Of a DNA stretch of 64,000 nucleotides, positions 17,971 to 27,899 are shown piece by piece. Numbering within the stretch: position 1 is the stretch's first letter; every line of letters starts with the position of its first letter. Under the pieces are notes generated by a model that saw only the letters and a list, made by a program, of their open reading frames with translations, was not told the origin of the DNA and ran no database searches. This DNA comes from Pseudidiomarina donghaiensis (GTDB lineage Bacteria; Pseudomonadota; Gammaproteobacteria; Enterobacterales; Alteromonadaceae), in the NCBI RefSeq assembly GCF_900116895.1, contig NZ_FPCF01000001.1, positions 620,001 to 684,000 on the forward strand, in the 5' to 3' direction. Made by a program: the position numbers and the translations under genes.

Positions 17971-18001
17971 CAAAGGCGGCCTGCAAGCTGATGCGTAGGC
18001 G

Positions 18002-18029
18002 TGGACATCTTGACGGAGTTGCGTATAAT
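18002..18029 (+). promoter_or_regulatory. Sigma-70 promoter for the GAF-GGDEF gene
   Basis: TGGACA (18002-18007), a 16-bp spacer and a perfect TATAAT (18024-18029), 56 bases before the gene start. A nearer TTGACG at 18010 is only 8 bp from the -10 and cannot be its -35. Confidence 0.6.
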
Positions 18030-18084
18030 TTGGTCGCATGTTTCAAAAATTCTACATACTATAACAAGAATAAGAGTGTGACTG

Positions 18085-19227
18085 ATGGTGGAAGCAATGC
18101 TAGGAAAGCTGGCTGCTGAGCAAACAACCGCAACGGACGATGGGTTTGGTTTGATGATCTCGGTCATCAGTATGCAGCTAATTAATTCGACACCAGACCA
18201 AAGCCAAGCGCATATCGAGCATGCGCTTGCGTTGCTAGGTCGTGGCGGCAGTAAAGACCGTTGCTATGTGTTTGAGTTTTCGCCCGATCAAAATGAGATG
18301 TCGAATACCTATGAATGGGTGAACGACGGCATTTCACCACACAAAGACGAACTGCAAAATATTCCAGCCCATGTGATGCCATATTTTTTCGAGCGTATGC
18401 GAGAAGATGGTCAAATTGTGGTGGCCGATGCACGCAAATTGCCGGACTCAACCGGTGGTTTTCGCGATGAGCTGTTGCGCGAAAATATCCGCTCTATGAT
18501 GGCTGTCGGTATGTATATGGAAGGAAAATTAATCGGCTTTGTCGGTTGTGATTTAGTTAACCGGCAAACCACATGGCATGAACGCGATATTCGTCAAATG
18601 CGGTTAGTTGCAGATATGATAGCTAACACTTTAGCGCGGCATCATGCCGAAGCACGCCTGCAAGAAACCGAAGCGCAATTATTAGAAGCTAATGCAAAGT
18701 TGGCGCAATTAGCGCGCGAAGACAGCTTAACTGGGCTTATTAATCGGCGTGGGCTTGACGAATGCCTAGAGCAAGAGTTGCGTCGTGCGGTACGTGCACA
18801 ACATCCGTTAACCTTAATCATGGTTGATGTTGATTTTTTCAAAAAACTCAACGACGAACACGGCCATTTACATGGTGATGAAGTGCTGAAGAGTGTGGCC
18901 CGCATATTGGCAACTCACTTTAAGCGTACCGGCGAATATGTGGCGCGTTTTGGTGGCGATGAATTTATGATTGTGTGCCCGCAAACAGAGCTTGATGAGC
19001 TCGTGCGACAAGCTAAAAAAGTGCTGGCGAAGGTGCGCATATTAAAGAATAAACTCACCACGCCAGTTACGGTAAGCATTGGCATTGCTTCTAATACGCC
19101 AAAATCAGGCGTCACCACTGATGACTTAATGCGTGATGTTGATGTTGCCGTGTACTTTGCGAAACAGTGTGGGCGTAATCGTATTGAAGTGAACCCCAAA
19201 GTTCCCACCCAAAAACAAACCGGCTAA
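18085..19227 (+). CDS. GAF-GGDEF diguanylate cyclase
   Basis: 380 aa, no membrane helix. An N-terminal GAF-like sensor (about 28-190) is joined by a helical linker (about 195-218, ARLQETEAQLLEANAKLAQ) to a GGDEF domain (about 220-375). The active-site motif RFGGDEF is intact (about 295), and DSLTGLINRRGLD, VDVDFFKKLND and VSIGIAS are present, so it should make c-di-GMP from two GTP. At the product-inhibition site the sequence is RTGE instead of RxxD, so feedback inhibition may be weak. The ligand of the GAF part is unknown. It has its own promoter. Confidence 0.87.
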   Translation: MVEAMLGKLAAEQTTATDDGFGLMISVISMQLINSTPDQSQAHIEHALALLGRGGSKDRCYVFEFSPDQNEMSNTYEWVNDGISPHKDELQNIPAHVMPYFFERMREDGQIVVADARKLPDSTGGFRDELLRENIRSMMAVGMYMEGKLIGFVGCDLVNRQTTWHERDIRQMRLVADMIANTLARHHAEARLQETEAQLLEANAKLAQLAREDSLTGLINRRGLDECLEQELRRAVRAQHPLTLIMVDVDFFKKLNDEHGHLHGDEVLKSVARILATHFKRTGEYVARFGGDEFMIVCPQTELDELVRQAKKVLAKVRILKNKLTTPVTVSIGIASNTPKSGVTTDDLMRDVDVAVYFAKQCGRNRIEVNPKVPTQKQTG

Positions 19228-19235
19228 ATTCGCTC

Positions 19236-19264
19236 TCGACGTGGCGGCAAGGCTTCGCTATAAT
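19236..19264 (+). promoter_or_regulatory. Sigma-70 promoter for tig
   Basis: TCGACG (19236-19241), a 17-bp spacer and a perfect TATAAT (19259-19264), about 70 bases before the tig ATG. Confidence 0.62.
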
Positions 19265-19333
19265 GCTGCGTCATTTTGAAGGGCCCCAATAGTAGTGGGC
19301 TCAGGCCAATAGTGAAGCCGAGGTAACAAAGCA

Positions 19334-20632
19334 ATGCAGGTTTCTGTAGAGACAACCCAAGGACTAGAACGCCGCGCCACCATCACCGTGCCGGCTGACA
19401 TTATCGATCAAGAAGTCAAGCGTCTGTTAAAAGACGAGTACCGCAATCGCCGTATCAACGGTTTCCGTAAAGGCAAAGTTCCACCAAACGTTTTACAAAA
19501 ACTGTTTGGTAAAGAAGCGCGTGCACGTGCTGCTTCGAACTTGATGCAGAGTAAATACTTCGAAGCTATGATGCAGGAAAAAATCAACCCAGTGGGTATG
19601 CCTGCCATTGAGCCAAAAGTAAACGAAGAAGGTAAAGACCTTGAATTCGTTGCTACTTTTGAAGTTTATCCTGAAGTTAAAGTTGAAGCGCTTGATAAAC
19701 TAACGGTTGAAAAACCAGACGTTGAAGTCACTGACAAAGACGTTGATGCCATGCTTGAAACCTTGCGTAAGCAACACGCTGGTTGGAAAGCGGTTAAGCG
19801 TAAGTCGAAGAAAGGTGAGCGTATCACTATCGACTTTACTGGCTCTATTGACGGCGAAGAATTTGAAGGCGGCAAAGCCACTGACTTCGCACTTGAGCTT
19901 GGCGAAGGCCGTATGATTCCAGGTTTCGAAGACGATATTATTGGTATGAAAGCCGGTGAAGAGAAAACCATCACTGTTACTTTCCCTGAAGATTACCACG
20001 CAGAAAACTTAAAGGGTAAAGAAGCGCAATTCGCTATCGTTGCCAAGCAAGTTGAAGAGCGTGAATTACCAGAATTAAACGACGAATTCGTCGCGCAATT
20101 TGGCGTAAAAGAAGGCGGCGTTGAAGCGCTGAAAGCTGAAGTTCGTAAAAACATGGAACGCGAACTGAAAAACACCGTGCAAAGCAAAGTGAAAGAGCAG
20201 GTGTTGAAAGGCTTAGTTGAGCACAACGACGTTGACTTGCCAAAAGCGATGATCGACCAAGAAGTTGACGTATTGCGTCGTCAAGCAATGCAGCGCTTTG
20301 GTGGTAACCAAGCGCAATTGCCACAACTTCCAGCTGAATTGTTTGAAGAACAAGCAAAAGAGCGCGTAAAAGTTGGCTTGTTGTTAGGTGAAGTGATTCG
20401 TGGCAACGAATTGAAAGTTGACGAGAAAAAAGTTGACGAAATCATCGAGAACAACGCTTCTGCATACGAAGACCCAGCAGAAGTTATTGCTTACTACAAA
20501 GGCAACGAAGAAATGATGCAGCAAATTCGTAACGTTGCATTAGAAGAACAAGCAATTGAGTTCATTCTTGACAACGCCAAAGTAAAAGCGAAAAAAGCTA
20601 CTTTTGACGAGTTGATGAACCCGAAAAAGTAA
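19334..20632 (+). CDS. tig: Trigger factor
   Basis: 432 aa, same as E. coli. A ribosome-associated chaperone with peptidyl-prolyl isomerase activity. The N-terminal ribosome-binding domain holds the [16 protein letters not shown] loop (about 44-60), the FKBP-type PPIase domain follows (about 150-240, [38 protein letters not shown]), and the rest is the helical C-terminal arm domain. Sequence and length are ordinary. It heads the tig-clpP-clpX-lon run, but a terminator hairpin separates it from clpP. Confidence 0.98.
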   Translation: MQVSVETTQGLERRATITVPADIIDQEVKRLLKDEYRNRRINGFRKGKVPPNVLQKLFGKEARARAASNLMQSKYFEAMMQEKINPVGMPAIEPKVNEEGKDLEFVATFEVYPEVKVEALDKLTVEKPDVEVTDKDVDAMLETLRKQHAGWKAVKRKSKKGERITIDFTGSIDGEEFEGGKATDFALELGEGRMIPGFEDDIIGMKAGEEKTITVTFPEDYHAENLKGKEAQFAIVAKQVEERELPELNDEFVAQFGVKEGGVEALKAEVRKNMERELKNTVQSKVKEQVLKGLVEHNDVDLPKAMIDQEVDVLRRQAMQRFGGNQAQLPQLPAELFEEQAKERVKVGLLLGEVIRGNELKVDEKKVDEIIENNASAYEDPAEVIAYYKGNEEMMQQIRNVALEEQAIEFILDNAKVKAKKATFDELMNPKK

Positions 20633-20660
20633 AACAGTTGCGATTACCGTCACAACAACG

Positions 20661-20690
20661 TTGACGGCATCGACCACAACTTGGTTTAAT
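20661..20690 (+). promoter_or_regulatory. Possible sigma-70 promoter for clpPX
   Basis: TTGACG (20661-20666), an 18-bp spacer and TTTAAT (20685-20690). The -10 overlaps the left arm of the tig terminator, so a transcript started here would begin inside that hairpin and could not form it. Confidence 0.4.
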
Positions 20691-20724
20691 GGCTCGTATA
20701 CCTTTATACGAGCCATTTTTATTT
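20688..20724 (+). terminator. Intrinsic terminator after tig
   Basis: A perfect 13-bp stem AATGGCTCGTATA (20688-20700) / TATACGAGCCATT (20705-20717) with loop CCTT, followed by TTTATTTC. It ends tig transcription or reduces read-through into clpP. Confidence 0.82.
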
Positions 20725-20739
20725 CAGGAGTCGTAAATT

Positions 20740-21357
20740 ATGTCGGATATGGCGCTAGACCCTATGGCCCAATTGGTGCCCATGGTAGTGGAACAAACAG
20801 CAAAAGGAGAGCGCTCGTACGATATCTACTCGCGCCTACTTAAAGAGCGCGTAATTTTTTGTTGTGGTCAGGTGGAAGACCACATGGCTAACTTAATTGT
20901 AGCGCAGTTACTCTTTTTAGAGTCTGACAACCCTGACAAAGACATCTATCTTTATATTAATTCGCCAGGCGGTGCTGTAACCGCAGGTATGGCGATTTAC
21001 GATACCATGCGTTTTATTAAGCCAGACGTAAGCACCGTATGTATGGGGCAGGCTGCCAGCATGGGGGCGTTTTTGTTAGCTGGGGGCGCTCAAGGTAAGC
21101 GTTTCTGTTTGCCAAACTCGCGGGTAATGATTCATCAGCCACTCGGCGGTTTTCAAGGGCAGGCATCTGACTTTGAAATTCATGCGCGACAAATTTTAGA
21201 TATTAAAGACAAGCTGAACCGTATGCTGTCGGAAAACACCGGTAAAGATCTTGAGCAAGTGGCGAAAGACACAGACCGTGACTATTTCATGTCAGCAGAA
21301 GAAGCGGTGAATTACGGCTTGGTTGATAAAGTTCTGACCCAACGAGGCGGAGAGTAA
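20740..21357 (+). CDS. clpP: ATP-dependent Clp protease proteolytic subunit
   Basis: 205 aa. The serine peptidase chamber works with ClpX or ClpA. The catalytic triad is visible: Ser107 in GQAASMGA, His132 in MIHQPLGG and Asp181 in DTDRDYF. The short N-terminal stretch before about residue 12 is a likely propeptide. ATG 20740 has AGGAG nine bases upstream. clpX follows after a single base, so they form one operon. Confidence 0.98.
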   Translation: MSDMALDPMAQLVPMVVEQTAKGERSYDIYSRLLKERVIFCCGQVEDHMANLIVAQLLFLESDNPDKDIYLYINSPGGAVTAGMAIYDTMRFIKPDVSTVCMGQAASMGAFLLAGGAQGKRFCLPNSRVMIHQPLGGFQGQASDFEIHARQILDIKDKLNRMLSENTGKDLEQVAKDTDRDYFMSAEEAVNYGLVDKVLTQRGGE

Positions 21358-21358
21358 G

Positions 21359-22648
21359 ATGACTGATAAAACTGAAGGTAATGGCGAAAAGCCGTTGTTT
21401 TGTACCTTCTGCGGAAAAAGTCAGCATGAGGTTCGTAAGCTAATTGCGGGCCCATCGGTATTTATTTGTGACGAATGTGTGGACTTATGTAACGATATTT
21501 TGGAAGAAGAAATTCAAAATATTGCGCCGCAAGAAGAGCCAAAAAGTCTACCAACCCCACATGAAATTCGCTCGCATTTAGACGAGTATGTGATTGGTCA
21601 AGAACTTGCGAAGAAAGTTTTAGCCGTTGCTGTTTATAACCATTACAAACGTTTAAACAACAATAGCGAAAGCAAGAAGAAAGACGAAGAGCTAGTAGAA
21701 CTAGGCAAAAGTAATATTTTGCTAATTGGCCCAACCGGTAGCGGTAAAACCTACTTGGCGGAAACCTTAGCTCGTTTCTTAGATGTGCCGTTTACTATGG
21801 CGGATGCAACCACATTAACCGAAGCGGGTTATGTGGGCGAAGACGTTGAAAATATTATTCAGAAGCTACTGCAGAAGTGTGATTACGACGTTGAAAAAGC
21901 CCAGCGCGGTATTGTCTACATTGACGAAATTGACAAAATTTCGCGTAAGTCAGACAACCCGTCAATTACTCGCGATGTGTCGGGCGAAGGCGTACAGCAA
22001 GCGTTATTGAAGCTGATTGAAGGCACCGTAGCTGCGGTACCACCGCAGGGCGGACGCAAGCATCCACAACAGGAATTTGTGCAGGTAGATACCTCAAAAA
22101 TTCTGTTTATTTGTGGTGGCGCATTTGCCGGCCTAGACAAAGTTATTGAACAGCGTATTAGCGTTGGCAGTGGCATTGGATTTGGCGCCCAAGTGAAGAG
22201 CAAAGAGCCGAAAGCCGAAGGCGTGACCTTAGCCCAAGTAGAGCCAGAAGATTTAGTGAAGTACGGGTTAATTCCTGAATTTATTGGCCGCTTGCCGGTA
22301 TTAGCCACACTGACCGAGCTGGATGAAAATGCTTTAGTGCAAATTCTGCGTGAGCCGAAAAACTCACTGACCAAGCAGTACGGTGCGTTGTTTAAAATGG
22401 AAGACGTTGAGCTCGAATTCCGCGAAGACGCATTGCGTGCCATTGCGCGCAAAGCCATGTCGCGTAAAACCGGTGCTCGTGGCTTGCGTTCTATTGTTGA
22501 AGCCGTGCTATTGGATACCATGTACGACCTACCGACGTTGCAAAACGTAAGCAAGGTCGTTATTGACGAGTCGGTGATTAAAGGCGAGTCTGATCCGATT
22601 ATTATTTATGCAAATCAACAGGAAGAAAAGCACGCTTCTGGTGAATAA
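21359..22648 (+). CDS. clpX: Clp protease ATP-binding subunit ClpX
   Basis: 429 aa. AAA+ unfoldase that feeds ClpP. The N-terminal zinc-binding domain has Cys15, Cys18, Cys37 and Cys40; Walker A GPTGSGKT is at 124-131; the pore loop GYVGED is near 158; Walker B reads [10 protein letters not shown] (about 185); and the ClpP-docking IGF-type loop region SGIGFGA is near 272. Length and motifs are normal. The start is 1 nt after the clpP stop. Confidence 0.98.
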   Translation: MTDKTEGNGEKPLFCTFCGKSQHEVRKLIAGPSVFICDECVDLCNDILEEEIQNIAPQEEPKSLPTPHEIRSHLDEYVIGQELAKKVLAVAVYNHYKRLNNNSESKKKDEELVELGKSNILLIGPTGSGKTYLAETLARFLDVPFTMADATTLTEAGYVGEDVENIIQKLLQKCDYDVEKAQRGIVYIDEIDKISRKSDNPSITRDVSGEGVQQALLKLIEGTVAAVPPQGGRKHPQQEFVQVDTSKILFICGGAFAGLDKVIEQRISVGSGIGFGAQVKSKEPKAEGVTLAQVEPEDLVKYGLIPEFIGRLPVLATLTELDENALVQILREPKNSLTKQYGALFKMEDVELEFREDALRAIARKAMSRKTGARGLRSIVEAVLLDTMYDLPTLQNVSKVVIDESVIKGESDPIIIYANQQEEKHASGE

Positions 22649-22675
22649 GAGCATGGTTTAGCATGAAATTTGTGC

Positions 22676-22702
22676 AAAAAGGGCCTTTTAGGCCCTTTTT
22701 TT
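22676..22702 (+). terminator. Intrinsic terminator after clpX
   Basis: Stem AAAAAGGGCC (22676-22685) / GGCCCTTTTT (22691-22700) with loop TTTTA and a T run to 22702, 28 nt after the clpX stop. Confidence 0.9.
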
Positions 22703-22712
22703 GTGCAAAAGA

Positions 22713-22740
22713 TTGAACTTTCGCTGGAGAGCCTCATATT
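22713..22740 (+). promoter_or_regulatory. Sigma-32-type heat-shock promoter for lon
   Basis: TTGAAC (22713-22718), a 13-bp spacer and CCTCATATT (22732-22740) resemble the RpoH consensus (TTGAAA, then CCCCATnT). lon is a known member of the E. coli heat-shock regulon. It is 51 bases before the lon ATG, directly after the clpX terminator. Confidence 0.6.
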
Positions 22741-22790
22741 AAGAGGTAAGATAGTGTGAATAGTCACGAACCAGTTTCCTGGAGAAGTTT

Positions 22791-25127
22791 ATGAGTGAAG
22801 AACGGATTGAACGATTGAGTATTCCGGTACTGCCGCTGCGTGATGTGGTGGTGTACCCGCATATGGTAATTCCTTTGTTTGTTGGGCGCGAAAAATCTAT
22901 TCGCTGCTTAGAAGCTGCTATGGAACAAAACAAACAAATTTTCTTGTCGGCGCAAAAAGATGCAGCAGTTGATGAGCCAGAACAAGCGGATATTCATCGT
23001 ATTGGAACCGTTGCGACTATTTTACAGCTATTAAAACTACCTGACGGCACGGTAAAAGTTTTGGTTGAAGGTAGCCAGCGCGCCGAAATTGAACAGTTTG
23101 AAGCTGAGTCAGATTTCTTCCGCGCGCAAGTGCATTACCTTGATAACGAGGCGATGGACGACAAAGAAGAAGAGGTGATGATTCGTTCGGCCATCAATCA
23201 GTTTGAAGGCTACGTGAAACTGAACAAGAAAATTCCACCCGAAGTGCTTACCAGTTTGTCGGGTATCGAAGAAGCCGATCGTCTTGCCGATACCATGGCT
23301 GCACATATGCCATTGAAGCTGAACGACAAGCAAAAAGTGCTCGAAATTACTGACGTGCGCGAGCGTTTAGAGTTTTTGATGGCTCTTATGGAAGGTGAAA
23401 TTGACCTGTTACAGGTTGAGAAGCGTATTCGCTCGCGTGTGAAAAAGCAGATGGAAAAAAGTCAGCGCGAGTATTACTTGAATGAGCAAATGAAAGCCAT
23501 TCAAAAAGAGCTGGGCGAAATGGAAGACGGTCCAGACGAATTTGAAGCGCTACAAAACAAAATTGAAGAAGCAAAAATGCCAGAAGAAGCCGAGAAGAAA
23601 ACTCGCGCTGAACTGCAAAAGTTGAAAATGATGTCGCCCATGTCGGCGGAAGCGACCGTGGTTCGAGGCTATATCGACTGGATGGTGTCGGTACCATGGA
23701 AGAAACGCTCACGCATTAAGAAAGACTTAGCCGGTGCAGAGAAGATTCTTGACGCTGATCACTATGGCTTAGAAAAAGTCAAAGAACGCATTTTGGAGTA
23801 CTTAGCGGTGCAGCAACGCACCAGCAAAGTGCGTGGCGCTATTTTGTGTCTTGTGGGCCCGCCAGGGGTTGGTAAAACGTCGTTAGGGCAATCCATTGCC
23901 AAGGCCACCGGCCGTAAATACATTCGTATGGCGCTTGGTGGCGTACGTGATGAAGCCGAGATTCGTGGTCACCGTCGTACTTATATTGGTTCGATGCCCG
24001 GCAAACTGATTCAGAAAATGGCCAAAGTGGGCGTGCGTAATCCATTATTTTTGTTAGACGAAATTGACAAAATGGCGTCAGACATGCGCGGCGACCCAGC
24101 GTCGGCGTTGCTTGAAGTGTTAGACCCTGAGCAAAACGTCAACTTTAACGATCATTATTTAGAAGTCGACTACGACCTGTCGGACGTGATGTTCGTGGCA
24201 ACCTCAAACAGCATGAATATTCCTGGGCCGTTGTTAGACCGGATGGAAGTGATTCGTTTGTCGGGGTATACCGAAGACGAGAAACTCAACATTGCGAAGC
24301 GCCATTTGTTACCCAAGCAAATAGACCGTAATGGCCTTAAAAACAAAGAGATAAACGTAACCGACGATGCAATTATCGGCATTATTCGCTACTACACACG
24401 CGAAGCTGGGGTGCGAAACCTTGAACGTGAAATTTCGCGCTTATGCCGCAAGGCTGTGAAGAAAATTGTGCTTGATAAGCGGGTGAAGCACGTTGAAATT
24501 ACGGGCGGTAATTTGTCAGATTTTCTTGGCGTGCAGCGCTTTGACTACGGTAAAGCTGAAGAGAACAACCAAGTTGGCCAAGTGACCGGTTTGGCGTGGA
24601 CGGAAGTAGGCGGTGATTTGCTCACCATTGAAGCCACTAACGTGGCCGGTAAAGGCAAAATCACCTCAACCGGTTCACTCGGTGACGTGATGCAAGAGTC
24701 TATTCAAACCGCGTTGACCGTGGTTCGTAGTCGTGCCGAAAAACTGGGTATTCCGGAAGACTTCCACGAGAAACGCGATATTCACGTACACGTGCCTGAA
24801 GGGGCAACGCCGAAAGACGGACCAAGTGCAGGTATTGCGATGGTTACCGCACTCGTCAGTTCGTTAACCAAGATTCCAGTGCGTGCCGACGTGGCCATGA
24901 CCGGTGAAATTACCTTGCGTGGTGAAGTGCTCGCCATTGGTGGGTTAAAAGAAAAGCTATTAGCAGCTCACCGTGGTGGCATTAAGCATGTACTGATTCC
25001 GAAAGACAACGAGCGTGATTTGAAAGAAATTAGTGACGCGGTGAAAGGTGACTTGAAGATTCAGCCAGTGCAATGGATTGACGAAGTTTTGGCGGTGGCA
25101 CTTGAATCTGCGCCAAAAACGGCGTAA
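22791..25127 (+). CDS. lon: ATP-dependent protease Lon
   Basis: 778 aa. Lon degrades misfolded and regulatory proteins in the cytoplasm. The N-terminal LON substrate domain (about 10-205) is followed by a coiled-coil linker, an AAA+ module with Walker A GPPGVGKT (about 355) and [10 protein letters not shown] (about 418), and the C-terminal peptidase domain with catalytic Ser in PKDGPSAG (about 676) and Lys about 43 residues later ([10 protein letters not shown]). The ATG at 22791 has TGGAG upstream. It has its own sigma-32-like promoter. Confidence 0.98.
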   Translation: MSEERIERLSIPVLPLRDVVVYPHMVIPLFVGREKSIRCLEAAMEQNKQIFLSAQKDAAVDEPEQADIHRIGTVATILQLLKLPDGTVKVLVEGSQRAEIEQFEAESDFFRAQVHYLDNEAMDDKEEEVMIRSAINQFEGYVKLNKKIPPEVLTSLSGIEEADRLADTMAAHMPLKLNDKQKVLEITDVRERLEFLMALMEGEIDLLQVEKRIRSRVKKQMEKSQREYYLNEQMKAIQKELGEMEDGPDEFEALQNKIEEAKMPEEAEKKTRAELQKLKMMSPMSAEATVVRGYIDWMVSVPWKKRSRIKKDLAGAEKILDADHYGLEKVKERILEYLAVQQRTSKVRGAILCLVGPPGVGKTSLGQSIAKATGRKYIRMALGGVRDEAEIRGHRRTYIGSMPGKLIQKMAKVGVRNPLFLLDEIDKMASDMRGDPASALLEVLDPEQNVNFNDHYLEVDYDLSDVMFVATSNSMNIPGPLLDRMEVIRLSGYTEDEKLNIAKRHLLPKQIDRNGLKNKEINVTDDAIIGIIRYYTREAGVRNLEREISRLCRKAVKKIVLDKRVKHVEITGGNLSDFLGVQRFDYGKAEENNQVGQVTGLAWTEVGGDLLTIEATNVAGKGKITSTGSLGDVMQESIQTALTVVRSRAEKLGIPEDFHEKRDIHVHVPEGATPKDGPSAGIAMVTALVSSLTKIPVRADVAMTGEITLRGEVLAIGGLKEKLLAAHRGGIKHVLIPKDNERDLKEISDAVKGDLKIQPVQWIDEVLAVALESAPKTA

Positions 25128-25148
25128 AAAATCGTCTTACAACGTAAA

Positions 25149-25197
25149 AATGCGGCCTTGAAAGGCATAACATGGCTGCAGGCCGCATTCTTTCGTT
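25149..25197 (+). terminator. Probable terminator after lon
   Basis: Stem AATGCGGCCT (25149-25158) / AGGCCGCATT (25180-25189) with a 21-nt loop, followed by CTTTCGTT. The loop is long and the T run interrupted, so strength is uncertain. Confidence 0.55.
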
Positions 25198-25454
25198 AAA
25201 AAATTTGTGAAAAAGGGTTCTCAATCGCAAATCTTGTGGTAGCCTAGAGTCAAAGTGATTGGTCAGACGCTCACACATAAAGTCTCTGGCATGCCACTTG
25301 AGTGATACGATTAATAAGGAAGATGTCTGCTAATCGTGCACTACTGCTTGAACAGTTGGTTTAAGCTTGTTATAACCTTCGCTGGCCCATTGATAACAAC
25401 AGAACGCAATGGAACCATGCAAATCTGATAATAACAATCTAAGGGGATGATACT
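25190..25454 (+). promoter_or_regulatory. lon-hupB intergenic region with hupB promoter
   Basis: Part of a 327-bp gene-free stretch. It holds a good sigma-70 promoter, TTGAAC (25348-25353), 17-bp spacer, TATAAC (25371-25376), about 80 bases before hupB, and AAGGGG (25441-25446) eight bases before the GTG start. No open frame with a ribosome site or known RNA was seen in the remainder. Confidence 0.65.
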
Positions 25455-25727
25455 GTGAACAAGTCTCAGTTAGTTGATAAAATTGCAGACGGAGCGGAAA
25501 TTTCTAAAGCTGCGGCTGGACGTGCTCTTGACTCTTTCATCGAAGCGGTAACTGACGCTTTGAAAAAAGGTGACCAAGTAGCATTGGTTGGTTTCGGTAC
25601 TTTCAGTGTTCGTGAGCGTTCAGCTCGCACTGGCCGTAACCCACAAACTGGTCAAACTATTCAAATCGCAGCTGCAAAAGTACCTTCTTTCAAAGCTGGT
25701 AAAGCACTGAAAGACTCAGTAAATTAA
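25455..25727 (+). CDS. hupB: DNA-binding protein HU-beta
   Basis: 90 aa. Small basic nucleoid protein that dimerises and bends DNA. The family signature [26 protein letters not shown] (shown here as two parts: [18 protein letters not shown], then QTGQTIQI) covers the DNA-grasping arm (about 46-71). The start is GTG at 25455 with a good AAGGGG upstream; there is no ATG alternative. It follows lon as in E. coli. A tRNA-Asp gene begins only 7 nt after the stop. Confidence 0.97.
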   Translation: MNKSQLVDKIADGAEISKAAAGRALDSFIEAVTDALKKGDQVALVGFGTFSVRERSARTGRNPQTGQTIQIAAAKVPSFKAGKALKDSVN

Positions 25728-25734
25728 TTGAAGC

Positions 25735-25811
25735 GGAGCGGTAGTTCAGCTGGTTAGAATACCGGCCTGTCACGCCGGGGGTCGCGGGTTCGAATCCCGT
25801 CCGTTCCGCCA
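25735..25811 (+). tRNA. tRNA-Asp(GTC)
   Basis: 77 nt with encoded CCA. Acceptor GGAGCGG/CCGTTCC (one G-T pair), anticodon stem CCGGC/GCCGG, loop CTGTCAC with anticodon GTC, T arm GCGGG-TTCGAAT-CCCGT. It begins 7 nt after hupB with no room for its own promoter in the gap, so it is probably cut out of a hupB-tRNA transcript. Confidence 0.96.
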
Positions 25812-25823
25812 GTAATTACTGAA

Positions 25824-25857
25824 AATAACCCGAAGCTTGTCTTCGGGTTATTTTTTT
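25824..25857 (+). terminator. Intrinsic terminator after tRNA-Asp
   Basis: Stem AATAACCCGAAG (25824-25835) / CTTCGGGTTATT (25841-25852), loop CTTGT, then a T run. It closes the hupB-tRNA unit. Confidence 0.93.
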
Positions 25858-25871
25858 GCTCAAGAAGAAGA

Positions 25872-25877
25872 TATAAT
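25872..25877 (+). promoter_or_regulatory. -10 element for ppiD
   Basis: A perfect TATAAT, 40 bases before the ppiD ATG and right after the preceding terminator. The -35 region overlaps the terminator T run and is poor. Confidence 0.4.
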
Positions 25878-25916
25878 ACCCGCCCAACGACTGGGAATAA
25901 TTGAGGTTTAGTAGAT

Positions 25917-27809
25917 ATGTTGGACAGGATAAGAGAAGGATCGCAAAGCATCGTTATTAAAGCCCTGTTGGTTTTAATTGCGTTAACCTTTGCGTTAGCC
26001 GGTATTGGTGGTTACATCACCAACCAACCGGAGCCTGCAGTTGCAAAAGTGAACGGTGAAGAAATTACCCGTATGGATTTTGATCGTGCGGTAGAAAACG
26101 AACGGTCGCGTCAGCAACAGCAGTTGGGCGATTTTTACGCGACTTTAGCCGCTGATCCGGCATTTAATCAACGTTTGCGCAGCCAAGTGCTTAATGATTT
26201 AGTCAATCAAAAAGTGGTTGAGTTGTACGCACGTGATGCGGGCTTGCGCGTTTCAGATGAACAAGTGAAAGCGGCTATTCGCAACATTGCAGCGTTTCAA
26301 GTTGCCGGTCAATTTGATAACCAAACTTATCAAATGACATTGAATGGCTTAGGTTACACGCCAGATGGTTTCGCCGAGCTCATGCGTCGCGACCTAGCGC
26401 GTACGCAGCTATTGCAGGCCATTGTCGAAACGCAATTTGCGTTACCAACGGAAGCCTCTGCCGTACAACAGCTGTTGAACCAACAACGCAGCGGTGCTTA
26501 TGCAACCTTTGAGCTAGCCAACTACTTAAGCACTGTTGAAGTCACTGACGAAGAAATTGCCCAGTGGTATGACGCGAATCAGTCGCGCTTTAACGTGCCC
26601 GAGCAGGTAAAAGTTGAATTTGTAGCGTTAGATGCTGATGCGTTAGCCGAGTCTATCGAAATTGACGAGACAGCGGTTCGTGAATGGTTCGAACAAAACC
26701 GCGCTGGCTACGAAACACCAGACCGTTATCGGTTCTCGCATATTCTTATTGAAGGTGACGATGAAGCCGCGCGTGCAGAAGCTCAGGAAGTTTTAACTAA
26801 ACTTACTGAGGGCGCTGATTTCGCTGAGTTAGCCGCTGAATATTCTGATGATATTTTCACAGCCGAAACCGGCGGTGATTTAGAATTCCTTGAAAAAGGT
26901 CTTATGGACCCAGAATTTGACGAAGCTGCATTCGCGCTGCAAGAAGTAGGTGATATTTCTGGCGTTGTGAGTACATCGTTTGGGTACCATGTCATTAAAC
27001 TCACTGACATTGAAAAAGGCTCTTCGACGTCATACGAAGAAGTGCGTGATGAAATAGTCAGTGAGATGCGTGAAGAACGCGTTAAACAGGCTTATTACGA
27101 GTTGCAACAAAAAGCATCGGAGTTAGCTTTTGATGTGCCAGACACGTTGCAAGCGGTTGCTGACGAAACAGGCTTAACCGTTCGTACTACCAGCTGGTTT
27201 AATCGCAACAACGCGCCTACCGCATTGAATAACCCTGCAGCCTTGCAGCAAGTATTCAACCAAGACTTTATTGCTGAAGGCTTGAACAGTGACTTAATTG
27301 AAACCAGTGACACGCAAGCGGTTATCGTGCGGGTGTTAGATTATCAAGCCGCGAGTGTGAAACCACTTGATGAGGTTCGTGCACAAGTGCTTGATAATGT
27401 TCGCACTGAAAAAGCTCAAGCTGCCGCTCGTCAAGATGCTGACGCATTAGCAGCATCGTTGCGCGCTGGTGAGACGACTGACGTACAAATGGCCGCAATT
27501 GATAGCGTTGATCGCCGTAACACTGAGTTGCCTCGTGCCGTAGTGCAAAGCCTGTTTGAGCAAGCTGTGCCAAGTGACGAAGGTGTGCAAGTGGCGGTTA
27601 CCGAGTTGAATAGCGGCGCATTGGCGGTGGTGCAATTAACCAGTGCAACCGTTGGTGAAGTTGACGAGGCCATGCAGGCTCAGTTAACTGACCAATTGGT
27701 GAATAGCTTCACCCAACAAGGTTACGGCGCATTCGTTGAAGCCTTGCGTGCTGAGGCTGATGTTGAGCTATTGCTTAACGCCAACACAGATCAAGCTAGC
27801 CAAGAATAA
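25917..27809 (+). CDS. ppiD: Periplasmic chaperone/peptidyl-prolyl isomerase PpiD
   Basis: 630 aa, like the E. coli protein (623). A short cytoplasmic start, one membrane anchor (about 16-36, LLVLIALTFALAGIGGYI), a SurA-like N-terminal chaperone region (about 38-200), a parvulin rotamase domain (about 265-360: YRFSHILIEGDDE, TGGDLEFLEKGLMDPEFDEAAF, FGYHVIKLTD), and a C-terminal chaperone region. PpiD is anchored at the inner membrane and assists proteins leaving SecYEG. The start at 25917 gives MLDRIREGSQS, as in relatives. Synteny after hupB matches E. coli. Confidence 0.96.
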   Translation: MLDRIREGSQSIVIKALLVLIALTFALAGIGGYITNQPEPAVAKVNGEEITRMDFDRAVENERSRQQQQLGDFYATLAADPAFNQRLRSQVLNDLVNQKVVELYARDAGLRVSDEQVKAAIRNIAAFQVAGQFDNQTYQMTLNGLGYTPDGFAELMRRDLARTQLLQAIVETQFALPTEASAVQQLLNQQRSGAYATFELANYLSTVEVTDEEIAQWYDANQSRFNVPEQVKVEFVALDADALAESIEIDETAVREWFEQNRAGYETPDRYRFSHILIEGDDEAARAEAQEVLTKLTEGADFAELAAEYSDDIFTAETGGDLEFLEKGLMDPEFDEAAFALQEVGDISGVVSTSFGYHVIKLTDIEKGSSTSYEEVRDEIVSEMREERVKQAYYELQQKASELAFDVPDTLQAVADETGLTVRTTSWFNRNNAPTALNNPAALQQVFNQDFIAEGLNSDLIETSDTQAVIVRVLDYQAASVKPLDEVRAQVLDNVRTEKAQAAARQDADALAASLRAGETTDVQMAAIDSVDRRNTELPRAVVQSLFEQAVPSDEGVQVAVTELNSGALAVVQLTSATVGEVDEAMQAQLTDQLVNSFTQQGYGAFVEALRAEADVELLLNANTDQASQE

Positions 27810-27835
27810 AACTTCATTAAGTGAAGAACGACAAG

Positions 27836-27872
27836 AATCCGTAGACAGTCAATCTGTTTACGGATTTTTTTT
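27836..27872 (+). terminator. Intrinsic terminator after ppiD
   Basis: Stem AATCCGTAGACAG (27836-27848) / CTGTTTACGGATT (27854-27866), 13 bp with one G-U pair, loop TCAAT, then eight T. It faces the convergent end of the batD gene. Confidence 0.92.
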
Positions 27873-27899
27873 GCATTTGAACTCTCTAGCGCTACGGTA

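Noticed and set aside
18010-18015. TTGACG as -35 for the TATAAT at 18024
   Set aside because: Spacer is only 8 bp; TGGACA at 18002 gives 16 bp.
21916-22554. 212-codon open frame antisense to clpX
   Set aside because: A shadow of clpX with no family resemblance or start signal.
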